NCBI GenBank assembly: GCA_003994795.1 | Contig: AP018269.1 | Location: forward strand, 744,001 to 808,000 | Source of the DNA: Cylindrospermum sp. NIES-4074 | GTDB taxonomy: Bacteria > Cyanobacteriota > Cyanobacteriia > Cyanobacteriales > Nostocaceae | Direction: 5' to 3' | Length of the DNA stretch: 64,000 bases | In this document: positions 25,982-35,039 of the stretch, in pieces | How the letters are laid out: each line of letters starts with the position of its first letter | How positions within the stretch are numbered: the first letter of the stretch is position 1 | Translations under genes and position numbers: made by a program | The notes under the pieces: model-generated | Database searches by the model: none | What the model was told of the DNA's origin: nothing | Seen by the model: the letters and a program-made list of their open reading frames with translations, nothing else

Positions 25982-26503
25982 GTGAGTGCAGAAAAAAGTA
26001 TAGAACTTGCCAGAACTCGTTACCAGAGTGGAAAAACTGCCTTTGAAAATGGGCAATACCGAGAAGCTGTAGAAAATTTAGAAAAAGCCAGCGCCTTATT
26101 AGCTCGGAATTCCCGCTTGGGGGGTGAAGTAGAAATTTGGTTGGTGACAGCTTATGAAGCTGCTGGGCGCACAGAAGAAGCGATCGCCCTTTGTCAAAAA
26201 CTCCAACGCCATCCCTTCTCAGAAACTAGCCAACAAGCTCGGCGCTTACTCTACATTTTACAAGCACCGAAGCTAGTCAGACCAAGCGAGTGGATGACCG
26301 AAATCCCCGATTTAGGAGCACTTCCTGACAATGAGTCAAAAATTCGTGTCACCGCCAAACCCCAAAAATCCCAACCCAAAAAGTCTGCTGAACCAGAATA
26401 TGTTGACCTCAGTCAAGTCAATACAAGCGATAATCGCTTTATCTGGGTAGCTATGATTGCTATTGGTTTAACCATCTCCTACTTGGTTTGGTTAAGTTTT
26501 TAA
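25982..26503 (+). CDS. TPR-like protein with C-terminal membrane anchor
   Basis: The product is about 173 residues from GTG 25982; an upstream TTG at 25961 is also possible. Helical repeats of the tetratricopeptide type occupy residues 5-95 (SGKTAFENGQYREAVENLEK and VTAYEAAGRTEEAIALCQKL). A Lys/Pro-rich linker and one C-terminal transmembrane helix (FIWVAMIAIGLTISYLVWL) follow. It is probably a tail-anchored scaffold on a cyanobacterial membrane. Its partner is unknown, but the next gene encodes a lipoprotein. Confidence 0.75.
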   Translation: MSAEKSIELARTRYQSGKTAFENGQYREAVENLEKASALLARNSRLGGEVEIWLVTAYEAAGRTEEAIALCQKLQRHPFSETSQQARRLLYILQAPKLVRPSEWMTEIPDLGALPDNESKIRVTAKPQKSQPKKSAEPEYVDLSQVNTSDNRFIWVAMIAIGLTISYLVWLSF

Positions 26504-26639
26504 TGCAGGAGCTTGGGGATTGGAGATTAAGAAAAGAAAAAATTATCAATCAGGATTTAAGGATGAAAGGATGATGAGGATTAATACTAATTCATTCTCA
26601 AATAAATCCTGTTAATCTTCCAATCCTCTAATCCTGATC

Positions 26640-26662
26640 CCCATTACCCATTACCCATTACC
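26640..26662. repeat. CCCATTA heptamer repeat
   Basis: Three heptamers CCATTAC stand directly before the DUF3153 start codon. They are part of the dispersed TAATGGG family also seen at 34922 and 37706. Confidence 0.75.
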
Positions 26663-26667
26663 AAATT

Positions 26668-27447
26668 ATGAATATGTATATTTTCAGAAAAGGTCTTCTA
26701 TGGCTGGTAATCTCAGCATCTCTGCTGTTGTCTGGGTGTGTGCAATATGATTTGGGGCTTAACTTTGATAACGCCAACAATGGTCAACTAGTCCAGCATA
26801 TTAAATTGGCAGAACAGCTAACTAGTTTTAGTGGTGATTATGTCTACGAATGGTTAAACAGCATCGAACGTCGTGCCCGTAAACTAGAAGGTTCAGCACA
26901 GCGAATTTCCCAAGAAGAAATTATTGTGAAAATTCCCTTTAGTGATGGTCGGGAATTGCAAGATAAGTTTAACGAATTTTTTAACTACCGGACACCGCAA
27001 AAAGCTGATTCTGTAGAGGGTGAATCTAATTTAGAATTGCCGAATATTACATCTAACTTGGTCTTGGAGCAGAATAATTTTTTACTTTTAGTCAGGAATC
27101 GGTTGGTTTATGATTTGGATTTGCGATCGCTGGCTCTAATTGCTAATAAAGGTAATGTCTTAGCTAATGCTGGTTCCATTATTGACTTGGATTTTAGCTT
27201 GCAGACTCCTTGGGGAGCGAGAAATATTCAACAGACTGAAGAAGCTATCGAGCCAGAAAAGAACGGTAAGCAATTGATCTGGCAACTCCACCCTGGTGAG
27301 TTAAACCATATAGAAGTGGTTTTCTGGCTTCCCAGTCCCTTGGGTATTGGGACTTTGTTGATTATCCTGTTTATCTGGGCTGGATTTTATCTGAGATACA
27401 CTTTTATGCCAGATCCCAGGATTCAGTTTGCTCCCAAACAGTCATAA
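26668..27447 (+). CDS. DUF3153 lipoprotein
   Basis: The 259-residue protein has a lipoprotein signal peptide with lipobox LLLSGC (Cys about residue 24). The mature domain (YDLGLNFDNANNGQLVQHIK onwards) fits DUF3153, found in cyanobacteria and chloroplasts. A C-terminal transmembrane helix (GIGTLLIILFIWAGFYLRY) follows, so the protein is anchored twice. The function is unknown; a thylakoid or plasma-membrane location is likely. Confidence 0.82.
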   Translation: MNMYIFRKGLLWLVISASLLLSGCVQYDLGLNFDNANNGQLVQHIKLAEQLTSFSGDYVYEWLNSIERRARKLEGSAQRISQEEIIVKIPFSDGRELQDKFNEFFNYRTPQKADSVEGESNLELPNITSNLVLEQNNFLLLVRNRLVYDLDLRSLALIANKGNVLANAGSIIDLDFSLQTPWGARNIQQTEEAIEPEKNGKQLIWQLHPGELNHIEVVFWLPSPLGIGTLLIILFIWAGFYLRYTFMPDPRIQFAPKQS

Positions 27448-27464
27448 GTGTTAAGTGCTGAAGT

Positions 27465-27572
27465 GAGGAGTGAGGAGTGTGGGGAGTACGAGGAGTGTGG
27501 GGAGTGCTGGGAAAAGACAGAGAAAAAGTATTTCCTCCCCCTCTCCCCCCTCTTCCCCCTCTTCCCCACACC
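27465..27572. repeat. GAGGAGTGTGGGGAGT tandem repeats and C/T-rich tract
   Basis: Imperfect GAGGAGTG/GGGGAGTG units (27465-27509) are followed by a CCCCCTCTT-type tract (27534-27572). The G-rich and C-rich parts face each other and could pair. They fill the gap between convergent genes. Confidence 0.75.
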
Positions 27573-27596
27573 CAGCAACTTTGTGATCTACTGAAT

Positions 27597-28247
27597 TTAT
27601 GGTGATAAACGTTCGATTTTCCAACTACCATCATCTAAACGGCGATAGAGTAAGCGATCGTGTAATCGGCTAGAACGTCCTTGCCAAAACTCAATTTCTG
27701 TGGGGATCACGCGCAAGCCGCCCCAATGAGGAGGTCGAGGAATTTCTTGATTGGCATATTGGTGCTGGAATTCCTGCAAGCGCCGTTCTAATTCTTCACG
27801 ATTCGCGATCGCCTCACTTTGATTAGATACCCACGCACCCAAGCGACTATTCGCCGGACGGCTGTAAAAATACTGATCAGAATCGGCTGCTGAAACCTGC
27901 TCCACACGCCCAGAAATCCGTACTTGACGTTCCAGTTCAGCCCACCAGAAAACCAATGCTGCCTGGGGATTAGCGGCTAGTTCTTGTCCTTTGTGGCTGT
28001 TATAGTTGGTGAAGAAAACAAAGCCTCGTTCATCAAAATCCTTTAACAGCACCATTCTCGCTGAGGGCTTACCGTCTGGTGTGGCGCTGGCAATAGTCAT
28101 AGCATTAGGTTCAGGAAGTTGGGCTGCTAATGCCTGGGCGAACCATGCTTTAAATTGTATAAAAGGATTGGGATCAATTTCGCTTTCATGCAAATCTTGC
28201 AAGGTGTAGTCTTTGCGAAGGTCAGCTATATTTTTATCCATCATCAT
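27597..28247 (-). CDS. pdxH: Pyridoxamine 5'-phosphate oxidase
   Basis: The FMN-dependent oxidase makes pyridoxal 5'-phosphate from pyridoxine or pyridoxamine phosphate. Motifs seen are [62 protein letters not shown] and the C-terminal [18 protein letters not shown]. Of several start codons, the ATG at 28247 has AGGA five bases upstream and is preferred; an ATG 15 bp earlier lacks a ribosome site. The length of about 216 is normal. Confidence 0.95.
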   Translation of the reverse strand: MMMDKNIADLRKDYTLQDLHESEIDPNPFIQFKAWFAQALAAQLPEPNAMTIASATPDGKPSARMVLLKDFDERGFVFFTNYNSHKGQELAANPQAALVFWWAELERQVRISGRVEQVSAADSDQYFYSRPANSRLGAWVSNQSEAIANREELERRLQEFQHQYANQEIPRPPHWGGLRVIPTEIEFWQGRSSRLHDRLLYRRLDDGSWKIERLSP

Positions 28248-28728
28248 TTGCTTCCTGGTCATTAGATCAGCCTAGACTCTATCCGAAAACCAAAAGTTAT
28301 ACATAAGAGTAACCGACAACAATATTGTGACATTTAGATTTCTGTTGGCAAAAGTTCCTAAAAATAAGATTCCTAGATTATTCTCTGGTGAGAGAAATAA
28401 AAGAGGTATTATTGTCAACGTTAAAATTACTATAAATAAGCTTGTATTATAGATATGTATAATCTACAATAATCACTGAGACTTTGAACCGTTTGGGAAC
28501 ACGTCCGACGTGAAATAAGTTAAACACACTACTATTTTATTGATAGCAGTGTAAATTTGCCATAGTCAAGATATACAGCACTTTGCGCGACTAACTGGGA
28601 TAGGTTTTATCTTATTTTCCAGTTGATGTCCTCAACACTTGTACTTAAACCTTGTGGAAGTTGCTATATAAATAACTGTTTTTTTGCACCAGCTATAGAA
28701 TTCAAGTCAGCCAATTTTCCGTTTTATG
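28248..28728. other. Spacer without a gene
   Basis: The AT-rich divergent spacer upstream of pdxH runs up to the miniature element copy B. No gene or RNA is seen. Confidence 0.5.
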
Positions 28729-28874
28729 GTAAGCATTCAGCCGTCAGCAATCAGCAATCAGCTATTAACTTTTGTCATTATCTACTGTGTAACTTTTTCC
28801 CACTCAACACGCCCGAAATGGGGTGGTGATTGGGTTAAGGCTCAAAGCTGACCGCTGAAATGCTGAGTGCTTAC
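28729..28874. mobile_element. Miniature IS66-like element, copy B, 146 bp
   Basis: It starts GTAAGCATTCAGC and ends GAGTGCTTAC. A perfect 8-bp duplication GTTTTATG flanks it (28721-28728 and 28875-28882). The middle differs from copies A, C and D while the ends are shared, so only the termini define the family. It ends 54 bp before the PhyH gene. Confidence 0.9.
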
Positions 28875-28928
28875 GTTTTATGCCTTTCTAATTCCTCAAT
28901 CTTATTCCGGAATTTTTCCAGTAAAATT

Positions 28929-29861
28929 ATGTCAACATCTTTTTTACCAGATCAAATCCAAGACATAAAAAACTACTACGAAGAATATGGCTATGTCGTA
29001 GTGAGGAATGTAATATCTCAGAGCCAAATTGCCACATTTTATAAAAATTATGAAACTCTGAAAACCTCCAAAAATTATTATTTTTGGTCTCAAGCTACCA
29101 ACAGAACAGAAAAACTCGAAATCAATGAACAAGGATTTATAGAGCACTCAATTTTGCAACCAATTGACTTAATTTTCCAGCAAAAATTTCGAGAATGTTC
29201 ATTAAATATAGTAGCTTCTCATGAAGTTTCAAAGCTATTGACTGCCCTGACTGATCGTCAGAAACATATAATATGGCAGACCATGTTTTTTGATAAGTCT
29301 ACTGGCACTGTAGCTCACCAAGATCACTACTATCTTGACAGTGATCCTCCTGGTAATTTAGTTGCCTGCTGGTTTGCGTTGGAAAACATTCACCAAGAAG
29401 CGGGACCTTTCTTTGTTGTACCCAAGAGTCATAAAAGAGCTTTAATTGCAAGAGATCCGAATAATACAACAGCAGGTGGACATAAGGAATACGTCAGTAA
29501 AATTCAGAATTTAATCGAAGAGGAGAATTACACTCCACAACCAATGCTACTCGATAAAGGTTCTGTCTTATTCTGGCATCCTTTTCTCATTCACGGTGCT
29601 TTTCCAAACGTTAATGCACAGTATTCTAGAAAATCTTTTACCGCACATTATCTACCAGATGGCTACGGAAGGTTAAACGTATCTACTACTGTCAGAAGTC
29701 GTGCTTCATTCAATCCAAACATTCTTGTTAGCCATAAAAGTATTTTTGAGCGCATGAAAATCAGCTTGCGATATATGCGCTCTTTGGTGATGTACTCTTT
29801 ACGATCCAAAAACGAACTCGTGAAGATGGAAATGCGTTCAGAACAGTATCAAAAGTCTTGA
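28929..29861 (+). CDS. Phytanoyl-CoA dioxygenase (PhyH) family protein
   Basis: This is a 2-oxoglutarate/Fe(II)-dependent oxygenase of about 310 residues from ATG 28929. The iron ligands are visible as HQDHYY (HxD) and the distal His in HPFLIHGAFPN, with RKSFTAHYLPD after it supplying the oxoglutarate Arg. The N-terminal QIQDIKNYYEEYGYVVVRNV is the family's opening helix-strand. Substrates of bacterial PhyH proteins vary (secondary metabolites, compatible solutes, lipids) and cannot be told here. The frame is open further upstream into miniature element B, but that part is not coding-like. Confidence 0.88.
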   Translation: MSTSFLPDQIQDIKNYYEEYGYVVVRNVISQSQIATFYKNYETLKTSKNYYFWSQATNRTEKLEINEQGFIEHSILQPIDLIFQQKFRECSLNIVASHEVSKLLTALTDRQKHIIWQTMFFDKSTGTVAHQDHYYLDSDPPGNLVACWFALENIHQEAGPFFVVPKSHKRALIARDPNNTTAGGHKEYVSKIQNLIEEENYTPQPMLLDKGSVLFWHPFLIHGAFPNVNAQYSRKSFTAHYLPDGYGRLNVSTTVRSRASFNPNILVSHKSIFERMKISLRYMRSLVMYSLRSKNELVKMEMRSEQYQKS

Positions 29862-30245
29862 TCCAGTTTTTAGCTTTACCTAACTTTTTATCCTCACGGA
29901 TGAGTAACCGCTGACAACAATTGCTCCCTGAATAGTTTACGTATAATTGTTAAAGTCTGCGTACATTATGAGCTATCAGCTTATGATCATCTTTTGAGAG
30001 GATAGATTCCGGTTTGTTCCTGGTGGTAAATCATCAGCAATCATTGAGATATGTGCCATCAACTTCTCTAGTGGACAGTAGTACGGTGATCAAAATTCTG
30101 TTAGTTGCTTATCGAGCACAGATTTTCGGATAGCCTCTTAATACACTTCTTGATGAAAACTATTATGATGAGGATCAGCACCAATTCTAGTGCAGGCTAA
30201 TCCTCCCCATTTATCTCAAGGAGTCTCTCAAAGAGATCGCACCAG
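29862..30245. other. Spacer without a gene
   Basis: The 384 bp separate two co-directional genes. I see no reading frame, strong terminator or repeat. Confidence 0.5.
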
Positions 30246-31343
30246 ATGCGCCGTTCGACTTCCTTTCAAAGTCTGTTAATCTATGGTCTGAGCGGCCCGA
30301 TAATCGCTCTCAATGTCTGGCTGCTATCTGTATTTTTTCGCTATTTCCAACATCCAATTACCATCCTGAGTATTGCCGCCATTCTGGCTTTTTTACTTAA
30401 TTACCCGGTGAAGTTTTTTAAACGTGCGCGCATTACTCACACCCAGGCAGTGATTATCGTTTTGCTCATAACGTTAACCCTGTTAATTATCCTGGGTGTA
30501 ACTCTCGTACCGATGGTAATTGACCAAACAATCCAATTATTAAATAAGATTCCTGATTGGTTAGCCACAAGTCAAGCTAACCTGGCAGAGTTTGAGGCAT
30601 TGGCAAAGCAGCGGCGCTTACCCATTGATTTGCGGGTGGTGAGTAATCAAATCAATGCGAATATTCAAAATTTAGTACAACAGATAGCTTCTGGGGCAGT
30701 GGGATTTGCTGGGACACTGTTGTCAGGATTACTTGATATGGTGCTGGTGGTCGTGTTGGCATTTTATATGCTGCTATATGGCGATCGCGTTTGGACTGGT
30801 TTAGCCAATCTCTTACCATCCAATATTGGCGTCCCCTTAACCAAATCCTTGCAGCTAAATTTCCAGAGATTTTTCCTCAGCCAGTTATTGCTGGGGCTGT
30901 TTATGATCATTACCCTCACCCCGATTTTCTTATTCTTGAGAGTGCCATTTGCCCTATTATTTGCCTTACTGATTGGTATGAGCGAACTCATTCCCTTTAT
31001 CGGGGCTACTCTAGGCATTGGTTTAGTGACAATTTTGGTACTACTGCAAAATTGGTGGTTAGCGTTTCCAGTAGCAGCAGCGGCAATAATCATGCAACAA
31101 ATTAAAGATAATTTGTTAGCACCTAAGTTATTAGGTGACTTTATAGGACTAAATCCCATCTGGATTTTTGTGGCTATTTTGATGGGATTTGAAATTGCTG
31201 GGCTGTTGGGAACACTAGTTGCTGTGCCAATTGCTGGTACTATCAAAGGTACTTTTGATGCTATAAAAAACAGCAAGACTGACAATTTTGTATCCACCGT
31301 AACTATTGGTCATGACTCGCCACCCAACAGAGACGAGAATTGA
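30246..31343 (+). CDS. AI-2E family transporter (PerM/YdbI-like permease)
   Basis: The 365-residue membrane protein has about eight hydrophobic helices in the pattern of the AI-2 exporter/PerM superfamily. Helix pairs lie at both ends, with a soluble amphipathic region in the middle (about residues 95-145). Family motifs include LLNYPVKFFKR, then GMSELIPFIGATLGIG and IMQQIKDNLLAPKLLGDFIGLNPIWIF, the last being the most conserved block. Members are linked to export of signals or to Na+/H+ exchange; the substrate here is unknown. It has no close operon partner. Confidence 0.9.
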   Translation: MRRSTSFQSLLIYGLSGPIIALNVWLLSVFFRYFQHPITILSIAAILAFLLNYPVKFFKRARITHTQAVIIVLLITLTLLIILGVTLVPMVIDQTIQLLNKIPDWLATSQANLAEFEALAKQRRLPIDLRVVSNQINANIQNLVQQIASGAVGFAGTLLSGLLDMVLVVVLAFYMLLYGDRVWTGLANLLPSNIGVPLTKSLQLNFQRFFLSQLLLGLFMIITLTPIFLFLRVPFALLFALLIGMSELIPFIGATLGIGLVTILVLLQNWWLAFPVAAAAIIMQQIKDNLLAPKLLGDFIGLNPIWIFVAILMGFEIAGLLGTLVAVPIAGTIKGTFDAIKNSKTDNFVSTVTIGHDSPPNRDEN

Positions 31344-31727
31344 GGATTAGAAACTGCAAAGGAATTCCCACTAACGCTAATCTACGAAAATACACTGTGT
31401 AGGATGAATTCTTTGTAAAGTTCATAGCTAACATTAATTATTTATTCTCGAAAAGCTGTAGAATTATCTAAAAAGCTGTAAAAACAGCGAATGTCCGGAA
31501 AAAAAAGCATTTTTTGCGATTGCTGAGTTGAGCAAAATACTTCGTAACGCATCTGCATGACATTTTAGACATTCTCTTGCAGGAATGTGAACTTATTAAT
31601 TTGCGACTTTTGATGTAGTGGTTGTTAGTTTAACATACCGCACAAATTGTTGCGTTTTAGTTGCCTCATGTTCCTGCAAATTATGTTTTTTCTAGTTCAC
31701 TTAACGGTTTAAGTAAGGAAATTTTTG
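31344..31727. other. Spacer upstream of the PEP-CTERM-like gene
   Basis: 384 bp, no gene seen. Two near copies of AAAAAGCTGTA occur near 31450-31480. AAGGAA precedes the next ATG. Confidence 0.5.
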
Positions 31728-32393
31728 ATGAAGTTTACAAGTATTCGTTCTGTAATAATTGGTTGTGGTGCTGCGGCTGGTATCCTTGCCAGTACATCTT
31801 CAGCCCATGCTTTAACATGGACTTTGCAGAATGTCACATTTTACGATAAACAGGGAGTTAATACAACTGATACCACCGCAACTGGTTCTTTTGACTTTGA
31901 TGGCTCTAGTTACAGTAATGTGAATATTAACGTCGTGTCTAACGCTACTGGAACTGGGGCTGGTGGAGAAGGAGGTCTTTTCTTTCCTCCAGGAGTAATA
32001 TTCACTGAAGTTTTGACAGCCCAGAGTAATAGTAGCAGGCTTGTTTTAAGTAAAAATTTAGGACTAGATCCAAATACAGCGCTTGTTAATACGGGTCAAC
32101 TTAGATTAACCTTCTCATCTTCATTAACATCCGCTGGAGGGATAATAGCAATACTCGACCAGAGAGATGTAAACAATCAACTCAATAGCTACTACGGGTA
32201 TTTTGACAACACTCAAGATCATTTCCAATCCTTGGTAACTGGATCTGTGACAGCAGTTCCCTTTGAAGTCCCTGGAGGTGCAACAATTCCCTCTATGGGG
32301 GCCCTGTTTGCTTTGGGTATTATGAGAAGTGTTAGGAAAAACACAGCATCGAAAACTCGCATCACCTGCCCCATCAGCGAGGTGGTTAGCTAG
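31728..32393 (+). CDS. Secreted protein with a PEP-CTERM-like sorting tail
   Basis: The 221-residue protein has a signal peptide (SVIIGCGAAAGILASTSSAHA) and a Gly/Ser/Thr/Asn-rich mature domain of beta type. The C-terminus is PFEVPGGATIPSMGALFALG followed by a basic RSVRKN. This matches the layout of cyanobacterial PEP-CTERM proteins (PFE-P motif, hydrophobic helix, basic end), with a slightly extended motif and a further 16-residue tail. In known systems the tail is processed by an exosortase. The role is probably in the cell surface or matrix. Confidence 0.75.
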   Translation: MKFTSIRSVIIGCGAAAGILASTSSAHALTWTLQNVTFYDKQGVNTTDTTATGSFDFDGSSYSNVNINVVSNATGTGAGGEGGLFFPPGVIFTEVLTAQSNSSRLVLSKNLGLDPNTALVNTGQLRLTFSSSLTSAGGIIAILDQRDVNNQLNSYYGYFDNTQDHFQSLVTGSVTAVPFEVPGGATIPSMGALFALGIMRSVRKNTASKTRITCPISEVVS

Positions 32394-32669
32394 CAGCTAA
32401 TTTGTCCAGTTTCAGATCTGCCTTTTTTTTAGCACTCCCAGCCGGGAAACTGTTGGGGTGATACTTTGTATTTTCTAGAAACCTTGGGTGGTGTACTACT
32501 ATTTCTACCCAAGGTGCTAACTCCCATTTTCCCCATCCACAGCAGTTATCAGTTCCGGATATTAATTAATAAGGCTACTTCTCCTGCTGCCGTTTCAATC
32601 TTATTTTTGCTATTGTAAAAATTCGGTTCTAGTGAGTTTTTCTAGACCGCCCTATATTTTAAGCTGAAA

Positions 32670-33506
32670 ATGGATGCTGCCGAGCTATTAGAAACAATTA
32701 AACACCTCATTGAGCAAGCAGAACAAGGAGAAATAGACCCTTGGGATGTGCAGGTGATTGAAGTGATTGACCGTTACTTAGAATTAATGGCACCGGAGGC
32801 AACAGCAAGAGGCTACGAAGCTGACTTATCTCAATCTGGACAGGCTTTTTTATCAGCATCAATGCTAGTGTTATTCAAGGCTAATACCTTGATGCAATTG
32901 TCAATAGTAGGTGATGCGCCAGAAGATGTGATCGATGATGCCCTAGTTGAAAGTGAGGATGGGATATTACATCCAGCTCATCGTCTGCAATTAGAGCGGC
33001 ACTTGCGGCGTCGTCCAGCGGCAATGCCACCACCAAAACGCCGCGTCACCCTGCAAGAGTTAATTGATCAATTGCAGGTGATGGCAAACCAGCTAAAACT
33101 TGTCCAAAAAGTCAATAAGCCCAACCGGATCAAGCGTCAGCCTAGTGTCCAAACGATGCGGGAGGCACTAGAATTAGCTCACCAGGAAAATCTGACCCAA
33201 GTAGCTGTTGAACTCGAACAGGTGTTGCATCGTTGTGCAAGTGAGCTACCCTCAGATCAAAGTTGGTTTAACCTAGAACAGCTTGTACAGTTGTGGACTC
33301 AAACAAAGCGATCGCACCAAACAGCTTCTGCTTCTGCTCACGAATCAGAACATGGCTACCTAGTTAGTGTTTTCTGGGCGCTACTACTACTTTCGGCTCA
33401 ATCGAAAGTAGAGCTATTTCAAGAAGAATTTTACCAGGAGATTAAAATTCGTTTACCCCAAGATTCGGCTAACACCCGCAAAACCTGCGAACAGCAGATC
33501 AACTGA
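32670..33506 (+). CDS. scpA: Segregation and condensation protein A
   Basis: ScpA is the kleisin that bridges the SMC heads and ScpB in the bacterial condensin complex. The 278-residue protein opens with ETIKHLIEQAEQGEIDPWDV, QVIEVIDRYLE and FLSASMLVLFKANTLM, which match ScpA's N-terminal SMC-binding region. The middle is the expected variable linker (RRRPAAMPPPKRRVTLQELI). The C-terminal winged helix ends ALLLLSAQSKVELFQEEFYQ. No scpB is adjacent. Confidence 0.88.
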   Translation: MDAAELLETIKHLIEQAEQGEIDPWDVQVIEVIDRYLELMAPEATARGYEADLSQSGQAFLSASMLVLFKANTLMQLSIVGDAPEDVIDDALVESEDGILHPAHRLQLERHLRRRPAAMPPPKRRVTLQELIDQLQVMANQLKLVQKVNKPNRIKRQPSVQTMREALELAHQENLTQVAVELEQVLHRCASELPSDQSWFNLEQLVQLWTQTKRSHQTASASAHESEHGYLVSVFWALLLLSAQSKVELFQEEFYQEIKIRLPQDSANTRKTCEQQIN

Positions 33507-33754
33507 GTCTGTTCAAATCTGCTATTACAGAGCATTTACTGACTTTTACGGCTGCTGCTTCAGCACAACCCAGAATCTGAGTAAATGGAAATAGATAGGC
33601 GATCGCTTATCATCATGGCTATACCTATGGTTGCAACAACCAGCAAATTCCTGTTATCCCTGTTTTTATGGGTTACTTAGAGATGAAATTAAAACTGATG
33701 ATTAAGTCTGACTCGATGAAAGTAAACTGGCTTGTGGTTGAGGAATAAAATCTT

Positions 33755-34921
33755 ATGAAAGCGATGATTCTCGCTGCGGGTAAGGGTACTCGCGTGCGTC
33801 CTATTACCTATACCATTCCCAAACCGATGATTCCCATCCTGCAAAAGCCAGTGATGGAATTTTTGCTGGAATTATTACGCCAACATGGATTTGACCAGAT
33901 TATGGTCAATGTTAGCCATTTAGCTGAGGAAATAGAAAACTATTTCCGTGACGGTCAGCGGTTTGGTGTGCAGATTGCCTATTCTTTTGAAGGGCAAATT
34001 GTTGATGGTAAGCTGGAGGGCGAAGCCATCGGTTCTGCTGGGGGGATGCGCCGCATCCAAGACTTCTCTCCGTTTTTTGATGATACCTTTGTGGTGTTGT
34101 GCGGTGATGCTTTAATTGACTTGGATTTAACTGCGGCAGTTAAATGGCATAAATCCAAAGGGTCAATTGCTACGATCATCACCAAATCCGTGCCATTGGA
34201 AGAAGTTTCTAGCTACGGTGTGGTTGTTACTGATGAAGATAATCGTGTTAAAGCTTTCCAAGAAAAACCCTTAACAGAAGAAGCTCTCAGTACCAACATC
34301 AACACAGGTATTTACATCTTTGAGCCAGAGGTTTTTAATTATATCCCCTCGGAAGTAGAGTATGACATTGGTAGTCAGTTGTTCCCTAAACTAGTGGAAA
34401 TCAATGCTCCCTTCTACGCGATCCCGATGGATTTTGAATGGGTAGATATCGGTAAAGTACCAGACTACTGGCGGGCAATTCGTGGGGTGTTGCTAGGTGA
34501 AATCAAAAATGTGCAAATTCCCGGTCATGAAGTCGCCCCTGGGATCTACACTGGCTTAAATGTGGCGGTGAATTGGGACAAAGTGGATATCACAGGCCCA
34601 GTTTACATCGGCGGTATGACCAGAATTGAAGATGGAGCCAAAATTGTCGGGCCAGCGATGATCGGCCCCAATTGCTGGATCTGTAGTGGTGCAACTGTAG
34701 AAAACAGCGTGATTTTTGAATGGTCGCGCTTAGGCCCTGGAGTCCGCTTGGTTGACAAGCTGGTGTTTGGACGTTATTGCGTAGATAAGACAGGGGCAGC
34801 GATAGATGTCCAAGCTGCTGCTTTAGACTGGCTGATTACCGATGCCCGTCAGACGTTGCCATCAAATACCCCTGTTGAGCGACAAGCGATCGCTGAATTG
34901 TTAGGGACAAATGCCAATTAG
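33755..34921 (+). CDS. NDP-sugar pyrophosphorylase (nucleotidyltransferase)
   Basis: The 388-residue protein makes a nucleotide sugar. The N-terminal Rossmann-like domain has AAGKGTRVRPITYTIPKPMI (pyrophosphorylase signature), GSAGGMRRIQDF, FVVLCGDALIDLD and NTGIYIFEP. The C-terminal part is a left-handed beta helix with hexapeptides (VYIGGMTRIEDGAKIVGPAM). Sequence cannot decide between mannose-1-phosphate guanylyltransferase and glucose-1-phosphate types; I favour the former or a close relative, used for exopolysaccharide or glycolipid sugars. Confidence 0.9.
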   Translation: MKAMILAAGKGTRVRPITYTIPKPMIPILQKPVMEFLLELLRQHGFDQIMVNVSHLAEEIENYFRDGQRFGVQIAYSFEGQIVDGKLEGEAIGSAGGMRRIQDFSPFFDDTFVVLCGDALIDLDLTAAVKWHKSKGSIATIITKSVPLEEVSSYGVVVTDEDNRVKAFQEKPLTEEALSTNINTGIYIFEPEVFNYIPSEVEYDIGSQLFPKLVEINAPFYAIPMDFEWVDIGKVPDYWRAIRGVLLGEIKNVQIPGHEVAPGIYTGLNVAVNWDKVDITGPVYIGGMTRIEDGAKIVGPAMIGPNCWICSGATVENSVIFEWSRLGPGVRLVDKLVFGRYCVDKTGAAIDVQAAALDWLITDARQTLPSNTPVERQAIAELLGTNAN

Positions 34922-35039
34922 GTAATGGGTAATGGGTAATGGGTGATGGGTAATGGGTAATGGGTAATAGGTACTGCTTTCTGTTGACTGTTGCCTACTG
35001 TTTTGCTCTTCTCCAATTACCAATTACCAATTACCAATC
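34922..35039. repeat. GTAATGG heptamer repeats with complementary CCAATTA repeats
   Basis: A run of TAATGGG heptamers (34922-34970) is followed by three CCAATTA heptamers (35014-35039). The spacer lies between two convergent genes and could fold as partly complementary arms. Confidence 0.8.

Noticed and set aside
30764-31297. 177-residue frame opposite to the AI-2E transporter gene
   Set aside because: Antisense shadow of a hydrophobic protein gene; no conserved pattern.
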